DNA of 64,000 nucleotides from Blasia pusilla (Eukaryota; Marchantiophyta; Marchantiopsida; Blasiales), in assembly GCA_050084515.1 (NCBI GenBank), contig CM114271.1, positions 49,290,001 through 49,354,000 on the forward strand, in the 5' to 3' direction. Shown here piece by piece: positions 49,701 to 59,795 of the stretch. Under the pieces are notes generated by a model. The model was not told where the DNA came from. It ran no database searches and was given only the letters and a program-made list of their open reading frames with translations. The position numbers and the translations under genes were made by a program. Positions within the stretch are counted from its first letter, which is position 1. Each line of letters opens with the position of its first letter.

Positions 49701-49874
49701 ATACTTTATTGTAGGCAACGGGTCTCCATAGCTTTGCACCGCGCCCAGGAAAATGGGCTTCTGCGACGGGCTCAGGCGGTTGGAGACGCCAATGCTAGAG
49801 GCCCATTTAGTAGTAGTCATAGTTCTCTAGGTGTTGCTGATATTGTCTCTACTGTTGGTGATTTTGGTCGTTAG
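46785..49874 (+). pseudogene. non-LTR-type reverse transcriptase with C-terminal nuclease-like domain, broken
   Basis: From the ATG at 46785: a CLCC...H zinc-finger-like motif (about residues 23-45), a long linker, then RT blocks LLALSKEGGGIRPIAIWEVLLRL and HQFGVAMPPGCA, and motif A LQVDVENAFNSV (47,950-47,990). A TAG at 48150-48152 replaces the Gln codon expected before GDPLGG. The frame then continues to LADDTHIVGP, the catalytic ADD (48249-48257). Frame changes follow near 48,300, 49,107 (a five-G run) and 49,240. The C-terminal part keeps a CEC...H...C knuckle, then ADVVVTDP (about 49,450), VKKTHIY, and FIPLAIEMYGAMG ending at TAG 49872-49874. From memory this D-V-x-V-T-x-P...K..KY...F.PLa.E.yG order is a PD-(D/E)XK-like domain in certain eukaryotic RT families. 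No LTRs flank it. It is a dead copy. Confidence 0.75.
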
Positions 49875-49889
49875 GGGGGAAGGCCCCCT
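49873..49889 (+). repeat. hairpin after the RT stop codon
   Basis: AGGGGG and CCCCCT arms with a 5-nt loop, overlapping the stop codon. It could be part of the 3' untranslated recognition structure of the retroelement. Confidence 0.5.
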
Positions 49890-50369
49890 TCTTTCTCCTC
49901 GGGGCGGGTTCTCGCCTCTTGAGGTCTATTTTTTGGGTCTCCATGTATCGTGATGGGTTTCCCATCCTTTTTCTACATATATATATATTTTTTATATTGA
50001 CTCTTTTGGCAAACCAATTATGCGACCAATCTCAAGATTCTCGACCATCCGGATAATCAATCAAATCTACGTGTTTATTTTGCCATGCCGCCATAAATGC
50101 GAGTGGACCGGGAAGAAAGGATGAATGAGAAAACTAGACCAATCGAGACTCCTAAAATAGAAATCAGCTTTGTAACAATGTAATCTATTGAGTTTTCGTA
50201 GGAACTCACGAAGCACTTTTCCAATCTATACGACAACTAGTGGAATGCACGACACAACGGATTAGAAATATTTTATAATTTATAATTATCAAAGAGTATA
50301 ATTTATTTAAAATTATTTTATTCGTTAAAAATAGATTTGTTAAGAGGATAAGTGAAGTTCACTCTCCAA
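49890..50369. other. retroelement 3' region and AT-rich flank
   Basis: No poly(A) tail is evident. ACATATATATATATTTTTTATATT near 49,974 may mark the old element end. Nothing else seen. Confidence 0.4.
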
Positions 50370-50460
50370 TCTATACTATTATGGGAGAGTCCCTTCTCTT
50401 TGCGCAAACACCTCTCCCGGCGCCACGTGGCACATTAAGCAAACCAGGGTATTTTTCGTT
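50370..50460 (+). mobile_element. candidate Helitron 5' terminus
   Basis: TCTATACTATTATGGGAG begins right after an A, consistent with Helitron insertion between A and T, and is followed by GCGCCACGTGGCA, a word often seen near plant Helitron 5' ends. No matching CTRR 3' end with hairpin was found. Confidence 0.35.
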
Positions 50461-51355
50461 TAGGTCTGGCCAACGCAGATTGTTTTAGGGTTTTGCTCAT
50501 AGCTGCCCTAGCCTCGGTGTAACGCTTTTTTTCTTAACCTAGAATTTTTGTGCTTTTGATGTAAATTTAGCTCTCGCGACGGACCTAGGATTTCGTTCGT
50601 GGTCGGAACATCCTCTCTCACCAGTTTTACTTCGTTTCAAAATTCTGTCCTTTCTTCCTTGACAGTTTTGATCCTCCCGACCAGGATTGTCTGATCAAAT
50701 TGGCTTCTCATTTCTCGAGAAGTTGCGAGTGCAAGGGTTGCGAATTCAAAATTTTAGTGCTTCTCGACTTGCACCTTATTTATTCTCCCTTTCAAATAGC
50801 ACACTCCCCATTGGCTCACAACAATTGCTGAGGTAAGGTGCGCTCATTCATTCACCAACCTCTACTGAGTCATTCATACATGCTGAGCTTCATTTATTGA
50901 TGTATAGAGTAAAACGCGTCTATGCTATACTCAAGTCTACAATACTTTGAGCTCTATGCTTCTGCGAATGAACACAACAACTAACCGGAAGATGGGCTTC
51001 AAAACATTCTACTTGACAGGTACCCTCAAAGAGAGGCCTCCGATTCAAGCTCAGTGTGCCCCGATTCAGTAGCCCTTGAATGTGATCTCAAGATTCGCAT
51101 CTGCTCCAACATCTACAAAGTTCTTCTGTCCTGACCCTCCTCGAGATCTGTACTAACTTCAACAGCCCTTCGAGAGCTCTTTCACATTCGACTTTCGCTC
51201 CAACACCTTCAAAGCTCCTCGGGTCATGGCTGTCTTCCGACATCTGCAACATCTAAAATAGCAAAGGTGCAGAACCGGAAAGCTACTTAGAGATGGCAAC
51301 AAGAATCACAGCAAGAAAGTCGACACAAGGGAAGTGAAAGAGTGTGTCGAAGGTA

Positions 51356-51895
51356 ATGAGCTCAAAAAATCATTACGGAGTAAAGTCATCGGATCTCCAA
51401 CCGTTGGAGAGTACAAAATGGTCTCCAATATCTCAGGAGGACTGTATGCGCTTGAGCAAATGGAAGATGATGCACTTGCGTGATGGTCCTTCTTGGGGAG
51501 AGCCGCTCACCCCCGTGCATGCTCCGGGCTTCGAGTATGCAATAAAAGACTCCATCCCCGCTGGAGAACACGCTACGGAATCAGACAAGGGGTACAATCC
51601 CTTGCCAGTTGAAGGAGAGGGAATAGACGTTGTAGAAGAGGAAGGGACTCCTCCCTATCGCATAAGGAGGCCTAGCATAGAAAGGGGACATACCATGGAG
51701 GGAGTCTCGGCTAAGAAGCGGAGGAAGACCCCGCACCCAAACTGGGATCATAAAAGCTCACCATCAGAGCGAAGGTCCCTGATGAATCCAAGTGTGCCTA
51801 CTACATGTAGGGACGATAAAGAGTACACCAAGAAATTGCCAAAGAAAGAGAAAAAGGGCAAAGAAGTTGTAGTAAATATTCAGATCCATATCTGA
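51356..51895 (+). CDS. hypothetical basic protein, 179 aa
   Basis: An ATG frame of 179 codons with a usable start. The C-terminal third is strongly basic, with AKKRRKTPHP and KKLPKKEKKGKE, which could be nuclear-localisation signals. The middle is acidic (EGEGIDVVEEEG) with a Pro-rich GEPLTPVHAPGFEY segment. I recognise no family. Its position between a possible Helitron end and degenerate repeats makes a transposon origin (gag-like or cargo) more likely than a conserved host gene. Confidence 0.3.
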   Translation: MSSKNHYGVKSSDLQPLESTKWSPISQEDCMRLSKWKMMHLRDGPSWGEPLTPVHAPGFEYAIKDSIPAGEHATESDKGYNPLPVEGEGIDVVEEEGTPPYRIRRPSIERGHTMEGVSAKKRRKTPHPNWDHKSSPSERRSLMNPSVPTTCRDDKEYTKKLPKKEKKGKEVVVNIQIHI

Positions 51896-52199
51896 ATAGG
51901 GATCTAGGAGAGGGTGAATTTGCCGATATGGAGTAAAATAGCTCGGACAACCATGTAATGCTTACTTTGAAATGATAGCGACTTGGGAAGTTTTGAGAAA
52001 ATGTTTGAATATCTCTGCCTGCCCCTCTCTCATTGTACTCAGCTTGAGTACTCTGAACTCTATCAAACACTCTCCATCTGTTCGTCCTCATATCAAGTAC
52101 TAGCTGGACTCATTCTGCACCTCCCTGTACCTTGTGCGCATGCTAAATAGTTCGGGTAGATCTCTAGAGATATGCATGAAAAAACCGCGAGAAGTTTGC

Positions 52200-52660
52200 G
52201 CAATAGAGACCCTAAGCGCTGTCAAAAAGAGCTTGACTATAAAAAATACTCAAGGCCAAACTACTAAGCCGAAGAGCTGGACTGTCAAACACTCAATACT
52301 TGAGGTGCTAAGTGGAAAGAGCCCGGCAGTAAAAAATGATTCAACATCGGAGTTGATAGGGAAGGAGCCCGAGTGTCAAAAAACCTCCGAGACTGGAACG
52401 ACTAAGCTGTAAGAGCCCGACTGTAAAAAATACCTGAGAGCCAAAATGCTAGGGAGAGAGCCCAATTGTCAAAAACACCCGAAAACAAGGGAAAGAGCCC
52501 AACTCTCACAAAACTCTGAGCGCCAAGTGGCTAAGCCGAATATGTTTTTCAAAGCATAAGCCCGAGTGTAGTTGGAGTCTTGAACCGAATTGCAAACCAC
52601 AAACACATGTCGAGAGCCCGACTGTCAAAAAAAAGACCCGAGTGCAGTTCGAGTCTCGAA
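52200..52660 (+). repeat. degenerate tandem repeat GAGCCCGACTGTCAAAAAA
   Basis: Variants of AAGAGCCCGACTGTCAAAAA recur every 40-65 bp (near 52,229, 52,268, 52,316, 52,367, 52,414, 52,458, 52,493, 52,613), with CTAAGCCG and GCTAAGTGG words between. Small frames across it are not supported. Confidence 0.7.
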
Positions 52661-53104
52661 CCAAACTGCAAACAACATACGCTAAGAGACCCAATCTACA
52701 AAGTTGTTGGAGAAGTTTGAGAGAGAAAGGGAGGAAGGAGCTGCGCCTATTGAGAAGATGACAGTTTGAGGAGAAAAGAAGAAGCCCAAAGCTTGAAGAC
52801 GAGTGGGCGGGCTGCGTGTGCTATCGAGCGTAAGCGGGGAGAAATAGAGGCTAAATTTCAATTCTCCTGAGTCGAATGGAGACAATCGAGTAGCAAGGGC
52901 CGGCAACAATTGAGTAGAAAAGACTGCCCCGCCAGGTCGCATGCGCTCTTGAGTACGCTCGAGAGCGCACACGACGAGAATCGAAGCCGAGTACTCAGCT
53001 TTGTGTGACTCGATAATTGCTCAAAGGGATGAGGGGTGCAACCGGCCAGGATAGCGGTAGCGCTTCGGGAAGAGACCGCAGCGCAAGCGAGGAAGTGAGG
53101 GAGA

Positions 53105-53145
53105 GGGTGGGGACGATGGGGGTAGAGGGGAAGGGGGGAGGGGGT
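53105..53145 (+). other. G-quadruplex-capable G-tract
   Basis: Five G runs of 4-6 (GGGG, GGGGG, GGGG, GGGGGG, GGGGG) separated by 1-6 bases. Confidence 0.7.
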
Positions 53146-53301
53146 CAGAATCTAGCGGCTCAAACCCTGAGCCGTCAAATTCACTACCTAACGGCCTACT
53201 TTGTTTGGAGATTGGTTCAAGGTGGCCCTTCGATACAGAAACGGCGCTGGTAGGGTATGGGGACTGGGTTTGGGCCTAGGGTTTTGAGGGCTAGGTTAGG
53301 G

Positions 53302-53325
53302 CCAGGTTTGGACTACCAAACCTGG
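53302..53325. repeat. perfect 10-bp hairpin
   Basis: CCAGGTTTGG-ACTA-CCAAACCTGG. It lies where GC-rich sequence gives way to a pyrimidine tract. A Helitron-type CTRR end does not follow it. Confidence 0.8.
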
Positions 53326-53329
53326 CTGT

Positions 53330-53760
53330 TTTATTAATTTCCTCACAAATAGTTTTTAAAATGGCATTTTGTCCCTTTTTGACATATTTTTCCAATTTTT
53401 TCCCCCTCTTCCCACCAATTTTTTTTCTTATTTTTTCCTAAATACATTCTTTTAGGATTTTTCCCTCTTCCAACTTAAATTTTTTCCCTAATTTTTCCAT
53501 TATATTTAGAATTTTCAGAGAAGATAAAAATTAATAATCAAAACCTCCTTCCCGAAATTCTTTACTCTCCTTCCCTAAATTCTTTTCCTTCCCTCTTTCT
53601 CTTCTCTTCTTTTTTTTAGAAATTTCATTTTGTCTCTATTTTTTTCCATTCAAATTATGATTTTATAGAAAAGAAAAATAAAAATGAAAAATTGCCCCTA
53701 ATTTCTTCCCTTTTCTTTGCTTTTCTTTTCATCTCTTTATTTCAATTCTCAAGTTTAATT
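53330..53760 (+). repeat. pyrimidine-rich tract
   Basis: About 400 bp dominated by T and C on the plus strand (repeated TTTTTTCC, CCCTCTTCC), an unusual strand asymmetry. No coding content. Confidence 0.6.
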
Positions 53761-54784
53761 AATATTTCAGTGGTGTGTCATCTAGATGGTGAGTGTTGGC
53801 GGATCCTCACTAAACATGGAGAGACGGCGACTTGGTGTTATTACAAATATGTCAATTTTGCAACAAAGTCGGGGAAGACATATTGAAGAACACCTCCTCG
53901 ATGTAAGCACGTTTTTTTAGGGTAGGGAAGTAAGCACCTTATCTCCATTTTAGCGAAGATGCGTGACATACCATTTTTTTCATATATTTTTCTTATGCAA
54001 TAAGAGGATCGTTGTTGCACAGACTTCCTCTTCCATCAAATCCTACAAATTATTGTGACTTTCAAAAATTGATGTTTGTGAACGCACAACAAAAAAGGCG
54101 TACCCGTCGCAATGAAATCTTAGCACAACAAACACACGTTAAAGATGAACTCCACCCCAAAATATCTCAATGCAAGTTTACTACATTGACGCTCATTTAG
54201 CATGTCCAATTTCCTTACAAAATCTTGACTTTTCTTTTAATTTTCTAAGCTTTTCACATTCATATGTTGTTCCAGACTTCCAATCCCATTGAATCCTGCC
54301 GATATACGTGACTTTCGGAAAGTTCTTCAAGGCAAAGCCCAAAAGCAAAAGTGTGTTCTTCGCGTTGATAGAATGGAAGCTCTCAAAGAGAAAAAGGGAA
54401 TTAATATCGAGAGTATTGAAAAAGAAGGAAAGCACTTCATGGTCAAGTTCAGCCTGAGAGTATTGCAACTATTCCATTGATATGGTATCTATATCTAACT
54501 TTTTCTATTTGATTCACATTTGATTCACTTCATATTTGATTTGTATTTATTCTTATCAATATTTTGATATATTTTCCCAGGGCAATGAGGATGGAATAAT
54601 AGTAGGAGAAAATCAAGAAGCGAGCAAACAATTGACAAAGTACATTTATATATCACCAAGAATCGAGTTAGCTCACAAAGCATTGCATGAATTTATCAAG
54701 AATACATCCACGATTGGGCCACCACAAGTTGAGTTACCTAGCATTTTTCCTATTCTAATTCAAGATAGGTAATATAATGCGTCT
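53761..54784. other. unassigned stretch
   Basis: Plus-strand blocks NPADIRDFRKVLQGKAQ (54,289) and ISPRIELAHKALHEFIKN (54,650) look protein-like but match nothing I know. An apparent related block at 54,030 suggests decayed duplicated coding sequence. Confidence 0.25.
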
Positions 54785-56215
54785 CCCAAGCCTTCGGCTA
54801 TCTGCATCTTGTCGATGCATTGCATCCTTTATACCTTGATATAATTTAGCCCTCAACTCCTTAAGATAATTAGCACCCATGATAATCGTTGCATCTCCAA
54901 AGTGGCATAGAGGTCAACAATATATTCTTGAGTAAGTCGACGAAGCCGTAATAAGCGATTGTCATCTTCTCCTCCAATCCCCGTTTGAAGTCAAAAACAT
55001 GCAAATTGCAAGGTCGTAATATTTTTTTTTTCTTCTTTCCTCAACAATATCACCATCAACTCTATCCTCACCCATGCAATCATCTACCAATTCAATATGT
55101 CCCTCCTCCCCATGAATAATGTGGCCCAATCGTTGGGATTCTCTACAGCCTTCAATTTGCCCAAAGGGTGTTCCAAGATGCCAACATGTTTCACCATAGA
55201 TAAATAATCAAACAAAGTGTAAGGGAATATATGCTTTGATAAGGTCAGATATATCTTTGACTCCTCCTCCATATAGTCGTACAATTATATCACGTTGCTC
55301 AACGTGTTCACTTCCATCACCCCGAAGAGTAGTAGCAACCTCAAAAGCAGTGGGTAAGTTATAACACTTTGCATCAAGACCTCTCTTACTTGCCTTGAGG
55401 ATGATCCGCATATTAAGATCACTTGCTTCATATGCCACATGACGAAAGATCTTCACATATAGAATGCATTCATGTAACATGTCTTGGAGTCCTTTCAAAA
55501 TATCCATATTAAGATCAGAAAATGTAGACACAACTCTAGCATGATTTTCCAATTCATTTGGAGTATCATGGATGTATAGTTGAGCAAATTGGGGATGCCC
55601 CCTTATATCAGGATGTAAAAGACCAATGTAATGATAGATCCCACCTTGGACTCTAAAATATCCAGTGCCACCAATTTGTTCGTTTAAATGCATCCCATTA
55701 GATGCAAGTTGAAGTTCTGAATTATAAGCTTGAGCATGTGTAAGAAAATGAACACTTTTAGGACCAACACCCGAAATCAAGGATTTAAAAAATGGAGGAG
55801 ATGATCCCAAGAGAGGTAAATGTATTCTCCCATGACCACAACACATGCAATATGGTGAGTCACCAAACTTTGTACCTTTGACCATTTCACATTTCCAATG
55901 CAAAGCACGGCATGAGGGGCATATCTCTATCATAGAACCTAACTTATGACGACCGTTGGTACGATTCAGACTGTTTTGTAATCGCAACTTCCGAATATCA
56001 ATTTCTTGGAAGTTTGGCCTCCTTGCAAGATTGAGTAATGTATTTAATCTTACAACCCTATCAACAATAGACGACGGACGAATTCCAGAAGCATTTGGTA
56101 TAGTGGCACATAGTGGAGATAACACAACTCTATTAGTAGATACGACATCTACTCTTGACCTTGATTCATCCCCGAGAAGGGAAGGAGTCAAATGCTTGGA
56201 AATAGGAGATACCAA
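54785..56215 (-). pseudogene. Helitron Rep/helicase N-terminal domain relic
   Basis: The minus-strand frame 56215-55208 (335 codons, no obvious ATG) carries the Helitron_like_N order: CPSCRALHWKCE, CMCCGHGRIHLPLL, FLTHAQAYNSELQLAS, FRVQGGIYHYIGLLHPD, PQFAQLYIHDTPNELENHAR, LQDMLHECILYVKIFR, RDIIVRLYGGG. The frame shifts near 55,230 into HIFPYTLFDYLSMVKH and again near 55,085, then ends around 54,790 with DAMHRQDADSRRLGRRIIL. In Helitrons this region precedes the Rep nicking motifs and the helicase, neither of which is present. It is a truncated, inactive fragment. A stop codon lies just upstream at about 56,236. Confidence 0.82.
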
Positions 56216-56700
56216 ACATTGATATCTGTGGGATCACGTGCTAACCTAGTGGAAAAAGCAAAGCTTGTTGGATGATGGGGCGAAGAGCAATAGGAATACG
56301 AGTGTAGAGTCTAGGACGAGGAAGACCCGGATGGAAAGAGAGTAGGAGATCAATTTGGCTTAATCAGGTCCAAGCAGTTGTTGTGGAAAGTGCAGTAGGA
56401 GGTGGTATTGGGTGAGGGACTGAAGGCCCATGCATGGATCGACATTACCGCTATTATTTTTTGATCCCGTTAGGAGTTTGCACAAGGTATGCGATGAAAC
56501 TTTGGTACAAATGGATAAGTAGAAGGAGAGGAGATGGGAGGTGGAAGACGATGAGGGGTAAGTAGGTTGGGGAAGGAGGAGGAGGAAGAGGGGATATTCG
56601 GGTAGAATAGATGGGAATTACAAGCAAAATTCTAGACGTCCATTTTTCCGTGGTGAAAAATTTAATGAAAAAAGAAAGACTTCAAGTTATCGAATACACT
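56216..56700. other. unassigned stretch
   Basis: Purine-rich toward 56,600. No genes recognised. Confidence 0.4.
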
Positions 56701-56702
56701 TC

Positions 56703-56795
56703 GATAACTCCTGCTTGAGTCCGGAAGCTCAGTCCAAATAACTCCTGCTTGAGTCCGGAAGCTCAGTCGCACTCAGTTCGGAAGCTCAGTTTGGG
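56703..56795 (+). repeat. 31-33-bp minisatellite, about 2.7 copies
   Basis: ATAACTCCTGCTTGAGTCCGGAAGCTCAGTC twice in tandem, then a shortened TCGGAAGCTCAGT copy. Confidence 0.9.
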
Positions 56796-57232
56796 AATCT
56801 GGAGTTGACGGGCAATGAATCCCAAGGCCTGGTTCATATCTGTTGCCTATTACAGGCGCCAGATATGCATATATGGCCGTTGAAATTTTCTAAGCCTCCT
56901 GCTGGAATGCATGGCCAACTAATTCACCCAAGGAAGCAATGAATGCTCCTCAATGCAAAGACAATTTCGTGAGTTGTTCCTCCAAACCGAGAGGTTGACC
57001 ACTGGCATAGGTGTCAACGATTTAATCCCAGATATCACCGGTACCGCCTGGTTGTAATAGAGACTTCTGTGGCATACGATGTATTCGTATCGGAAGTCAA
57101 ACTCACGACAATGTTTCCTGGCGTATTGCACTTCAACTATGCGCTGCGAGCAGCCATTGAGTTTTGGTGTCGAAGCTTCTCGGATCGAATCTTGATCATG
57201 GTCCCAGATCCATTATTCTCAGTCCCTGGTCC

Positions 57233-57239
57233 TATAAAT
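57233..57239 (+). promoter_or_regulatory. TATA box of the lipid-transfer protein gene
   Basis: TATAAAT in CCTATAAATTGG, 104 bp upstream of the predicted ATG. Transcription would start near 57,265, leaving a leader of about 80 nt. Confidence 0.55.
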
Positions 57240-57342
57240 TGGCCATTTCTGCTTCTGTGAAGTCATCGTCACAGCTGGTTCAATCGCTGTAATTCGACTA
57301 CGGTCGTGTTGGATTTCTAGATACGGATCTATTTCAGACACA

Positions 57343-58506
57343 ATGGCGATGGAGAGGACTCTTCTCACTCTATATTTTTTGACCATGATGGTGATGGCTG
57401 TGGCTGCAGCATCTTACGAGGAACAAAAGTCTAAGGCGGATGGAACCCTTGATGTTCATGGTGAGCCCAAGTGCCGTGACTTTAAGGATTTCAAGATCTG
57501 TGCTCCGTACGTGAAGAAAGGCAGCAAGTGGAATCATGTCGACTACCACTCGCCATGCTGCAAGCTCATTTTCAGGGAATCGTCGGAATGTCTGTGTAAA
57601 GCCATCTCCTATAGTTATAACAAGTTCGACCTCGACCTCGATAAGGCCATAGCTCTGCCGAAACGCTGTGGCAAGAACGAAGATCATCAGTACCCATGCG
57701 GTGAGCTTGAATTATACATTGCCATATCAGACGACGTTTATCGCTAGCTAGCTTGCACTTGTATGATTTACTTTTAATCTCGATTTTTCCCTTGAAGAAG
57801 TTGGGCTAAAGTTCAGACTGTCTACCTTCTGGACTTTCAGCAGCTGATGAGAGATTAAAATGGCTTAGTTAGAGAGCTCCAGAACTGGACATGTATAAAG
57901 CCAATTCAAAACCGAGCTAGAGATTATTATGTGACTTTCAGATCTGCATGCCGCCAATGCTAACGTACAGTTTTCAAGCTGACTAATGAACTTGATCGGT
58001 GATGGGTACTGCCAGAGCCGCTGGTGGCAGTGCTTGGTCCATTTGATTCCACCGCGAATGTTTAAATATGAACATTTAGGACATGAATGGCTGTCAACCT
58101 CTCACACCTGTGGTGCATTGCTTTGCCCGGGATAGTATATATTCGACTAATTCTAGACAATCTGGTTGTTGTTGCGATTTATGCAGATCCACCGACGAAA
58201 CATCGGTACCCACCTCCACACAGGAACCACCACCTACCTCCACACAGGAACCACCACCCACCTCCACACATGAACCACCACCCACCTCCACACATGAACC
58301 AGTACCCGCCTCCCCATATGAACCAGTACCCGCCTCCGCACATGAATCAGTATCCACCTCCGCACATGAATCAGTACCCTCCTCCGCACATGAATCAGTA
58401 CCCTCCTCCACACATGAATCAGTACCCGCCTCCACACGACATGAATCAGTATCCACCTCCACACGGTAGGAATCCGAATGCATCGCCTCCTCCACCAACG
58501 GTATGA
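57343..58506 (+). CDS. secreted nsLTP-like eight-cysteine protein with His/Pro-rich repeat tail (2 exons, 225 aa)
   Basis: Exon 1 (57343-57700) encodes a signal peptide (MERTLLTLYFLTMMVMAVAAA, cut near residue 23-24) and a full eight-cysteine motif: C44-x8-C53-x18-CC(72,73)-x9-C83-x-C85-x23-C109-x9-C119, the spacing of non-specific lipid-transfer proteins. Right after C119 comes a donor, TGCG|GTGAGC. The acceptor TTTATGCAG ends at 58186 (intron 486 bp). Joining makes codon GAT and enters, in frame, a tail from 58187 to TGA 58504-58506: DPPTKHRY, about 11 units of PPPHMNQY type, then an Asn/Pro end. An intron just after the eighth Cys codon is typical of this family. Without splicing the protein ends ELELYIAISDDVYR, so intron retention could give a tail-less form. 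Likely extracellular or wall-associated, binding lipids. The tail could bind wall polymers or metals (His-rich). No damage is visible. Confidence 0.8.
57701..58186 (+). other. predicted intron of the nsLTP-like gene
   Basis: GTGAGC donor and a T-rich stretch before TGCAG acceptor. Phase fits both exons. An ATG frame beginning at 58087 inside the intron reads into the repeat but is better explained as intron sequence. Confidence 0.75.
58210..58473 (+). repeat. 24-bp coding minisatellite encoding PPPHMNQY
   Basis: Eleven units: PPPHRNHH, LPPHRNHH, PPPHMNHH, six PPPHMNQY, PPPHDMNQY and PPPHGRN. Among the six identical octapeptides nearly all nucleotide differences are at third codon positions (CCA/CCT/CCG, CAC/CAT, AAC/AAT, TAC/TAT), as expected if this frame is the translated one. 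Confidence 0.9.
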
Positions 58507-59575
58507 CTTATGCCATCACCGGGGCATAAGAAACTTGCTCCGAGACCCTAGTTTGTACCAGACGCTCGACAATTGCGAGTTACAAGTGAGTGGATGGGAC
58601 TATGAGATGCTCCCAAGTCCAAGTCAGCATGTATATACCGGCAGGTCTCGCACGCGCCAGCTATTGATCAGTGGTTTCTCAGGTTTAGAGCTTGGTTGGT
58701 AGCTGGGCCTGACAGTGTGGATCGGCCCAGCATATAGCTAGATACAGTGTTTGACCGATCACTGCTTGTGTGCGTTCATACACTTAGTTCGGATGTTATA
58801 AATGTGTAATGACATGATACATAAGTACTTCAATGTGGAGCTCTCGTGTACAATCGAGAGGACCTGAGACGTTCAGGAAGTTACCGTCTGATGCCTATGT
58901 AGGCACTAGAGTGGTATTGATCTAGCTTTAGCTTGTTCTGGACGGTGTTACGATCTACAAAAAATACCATTAAATAAATAGTACTGTCAATCGGTACTAT
59001 GTGTTTTTGTAATCTGAATGTATCCAAGACATTTATCCTATCAGCTTAATCGGTAGATCTTTGCTTACATCTATGTTTCTAGAGTCGGAGTCTGAGAATG
59101 ACATCGAGTTGCCACAAATACGATATCCTAGTGCGCAGGACCGGAAGAAATGAGACCTCGTGTTCCCAGCATATTCTGGAATATGCGAATGGGATTCTAG
59201 GAGAGACTTGGCTTCACGTGGGATCAGCATTCCTTGAGTCGATTACCGACTGAAATGAGACTAAGTTTAAGGAATTTGAAGTATTAGCTCACTCTAATTT
59301 ATGCAGGTTTCGTAAGGCTCTAGAATTGGTTTAAAACCAAACAAGAGTACCCGTTCGGAGATGTACTTTTTTGTTCACGGCTGCATGATCGCTCGGTTTG
59401 ATGCAAACGATGTTCCAATTTGTCCAATATGCACTCGGTGTCTGACGAATATTCTTACCTTGAGCTGCGTCAATCTATGTATCCTACTCTATTCCAAGAA
59501 GCAGTGCCTGATCCGCAAGAGTACTGGGAAAAATTTGTCATCTCCAAAGTGTCGTCTTGAAAAAACTTCCTCTTC
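58507..59575. other. unassigned stretch downstream of the nsLTP-like gene
   Basis: Contains its probable 3' region. GTATGA at 58501 could alternatively be a further splice donor. No other gene recognised. Confidence 0.35.
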
Positions 59576-59577
59576 CG

Positions 59578-59795
59578 GTGTATGTCTATTCAGGATTTTT
59601 GACATATTCTAGAATTCTTCACATGCATCGACAACTCGCTCCCAGAGTAAATTTGGAGGTTGTCCATGAAAATGATAGTCTCGTGCGATGTATGCCTCTT
59701 CAGGGTTTCTGACACATTCTAGAATTCTTCACATGTATCGACAACTCGCTGCCGAACTAGATTTGGAGGTTGCCCATGAACATGACAGTCTATCA
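59578..59795 (+). repeat. 110-bp tandem duplication
   Basis: TTCTAGAATTCTTCACATG with its surroundings occurs at about 59608 and 59718. The two units keep one open frame (SGFLT.SRILHM.RQLA....LEV.HE.DSL), hinting at former coding sequence of unknown type. Confidence 0.8.

Noticed and set aside
53302-53325. Hairpin as a definite Helitron 3' end
   Set aside because: CTRR is not present within about 15 bases after the hairpin.
58087-58186. Separate gene starting at the ATG at 58087 with a hydrophobic N-terminus
   Set aside because: This part looks like the end of an intron with a good acceptor at 58186. The spliced model explains the repeat frame better.
58083-58469. Alternative frame through the 24-bp repeat (PTSTHEPVPAS type) and its minus-strand counterparts
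   Set aside because: Third-position variation supports the PPPHMNQY frame, and only that frame joins to the nsLTP exon in phase.
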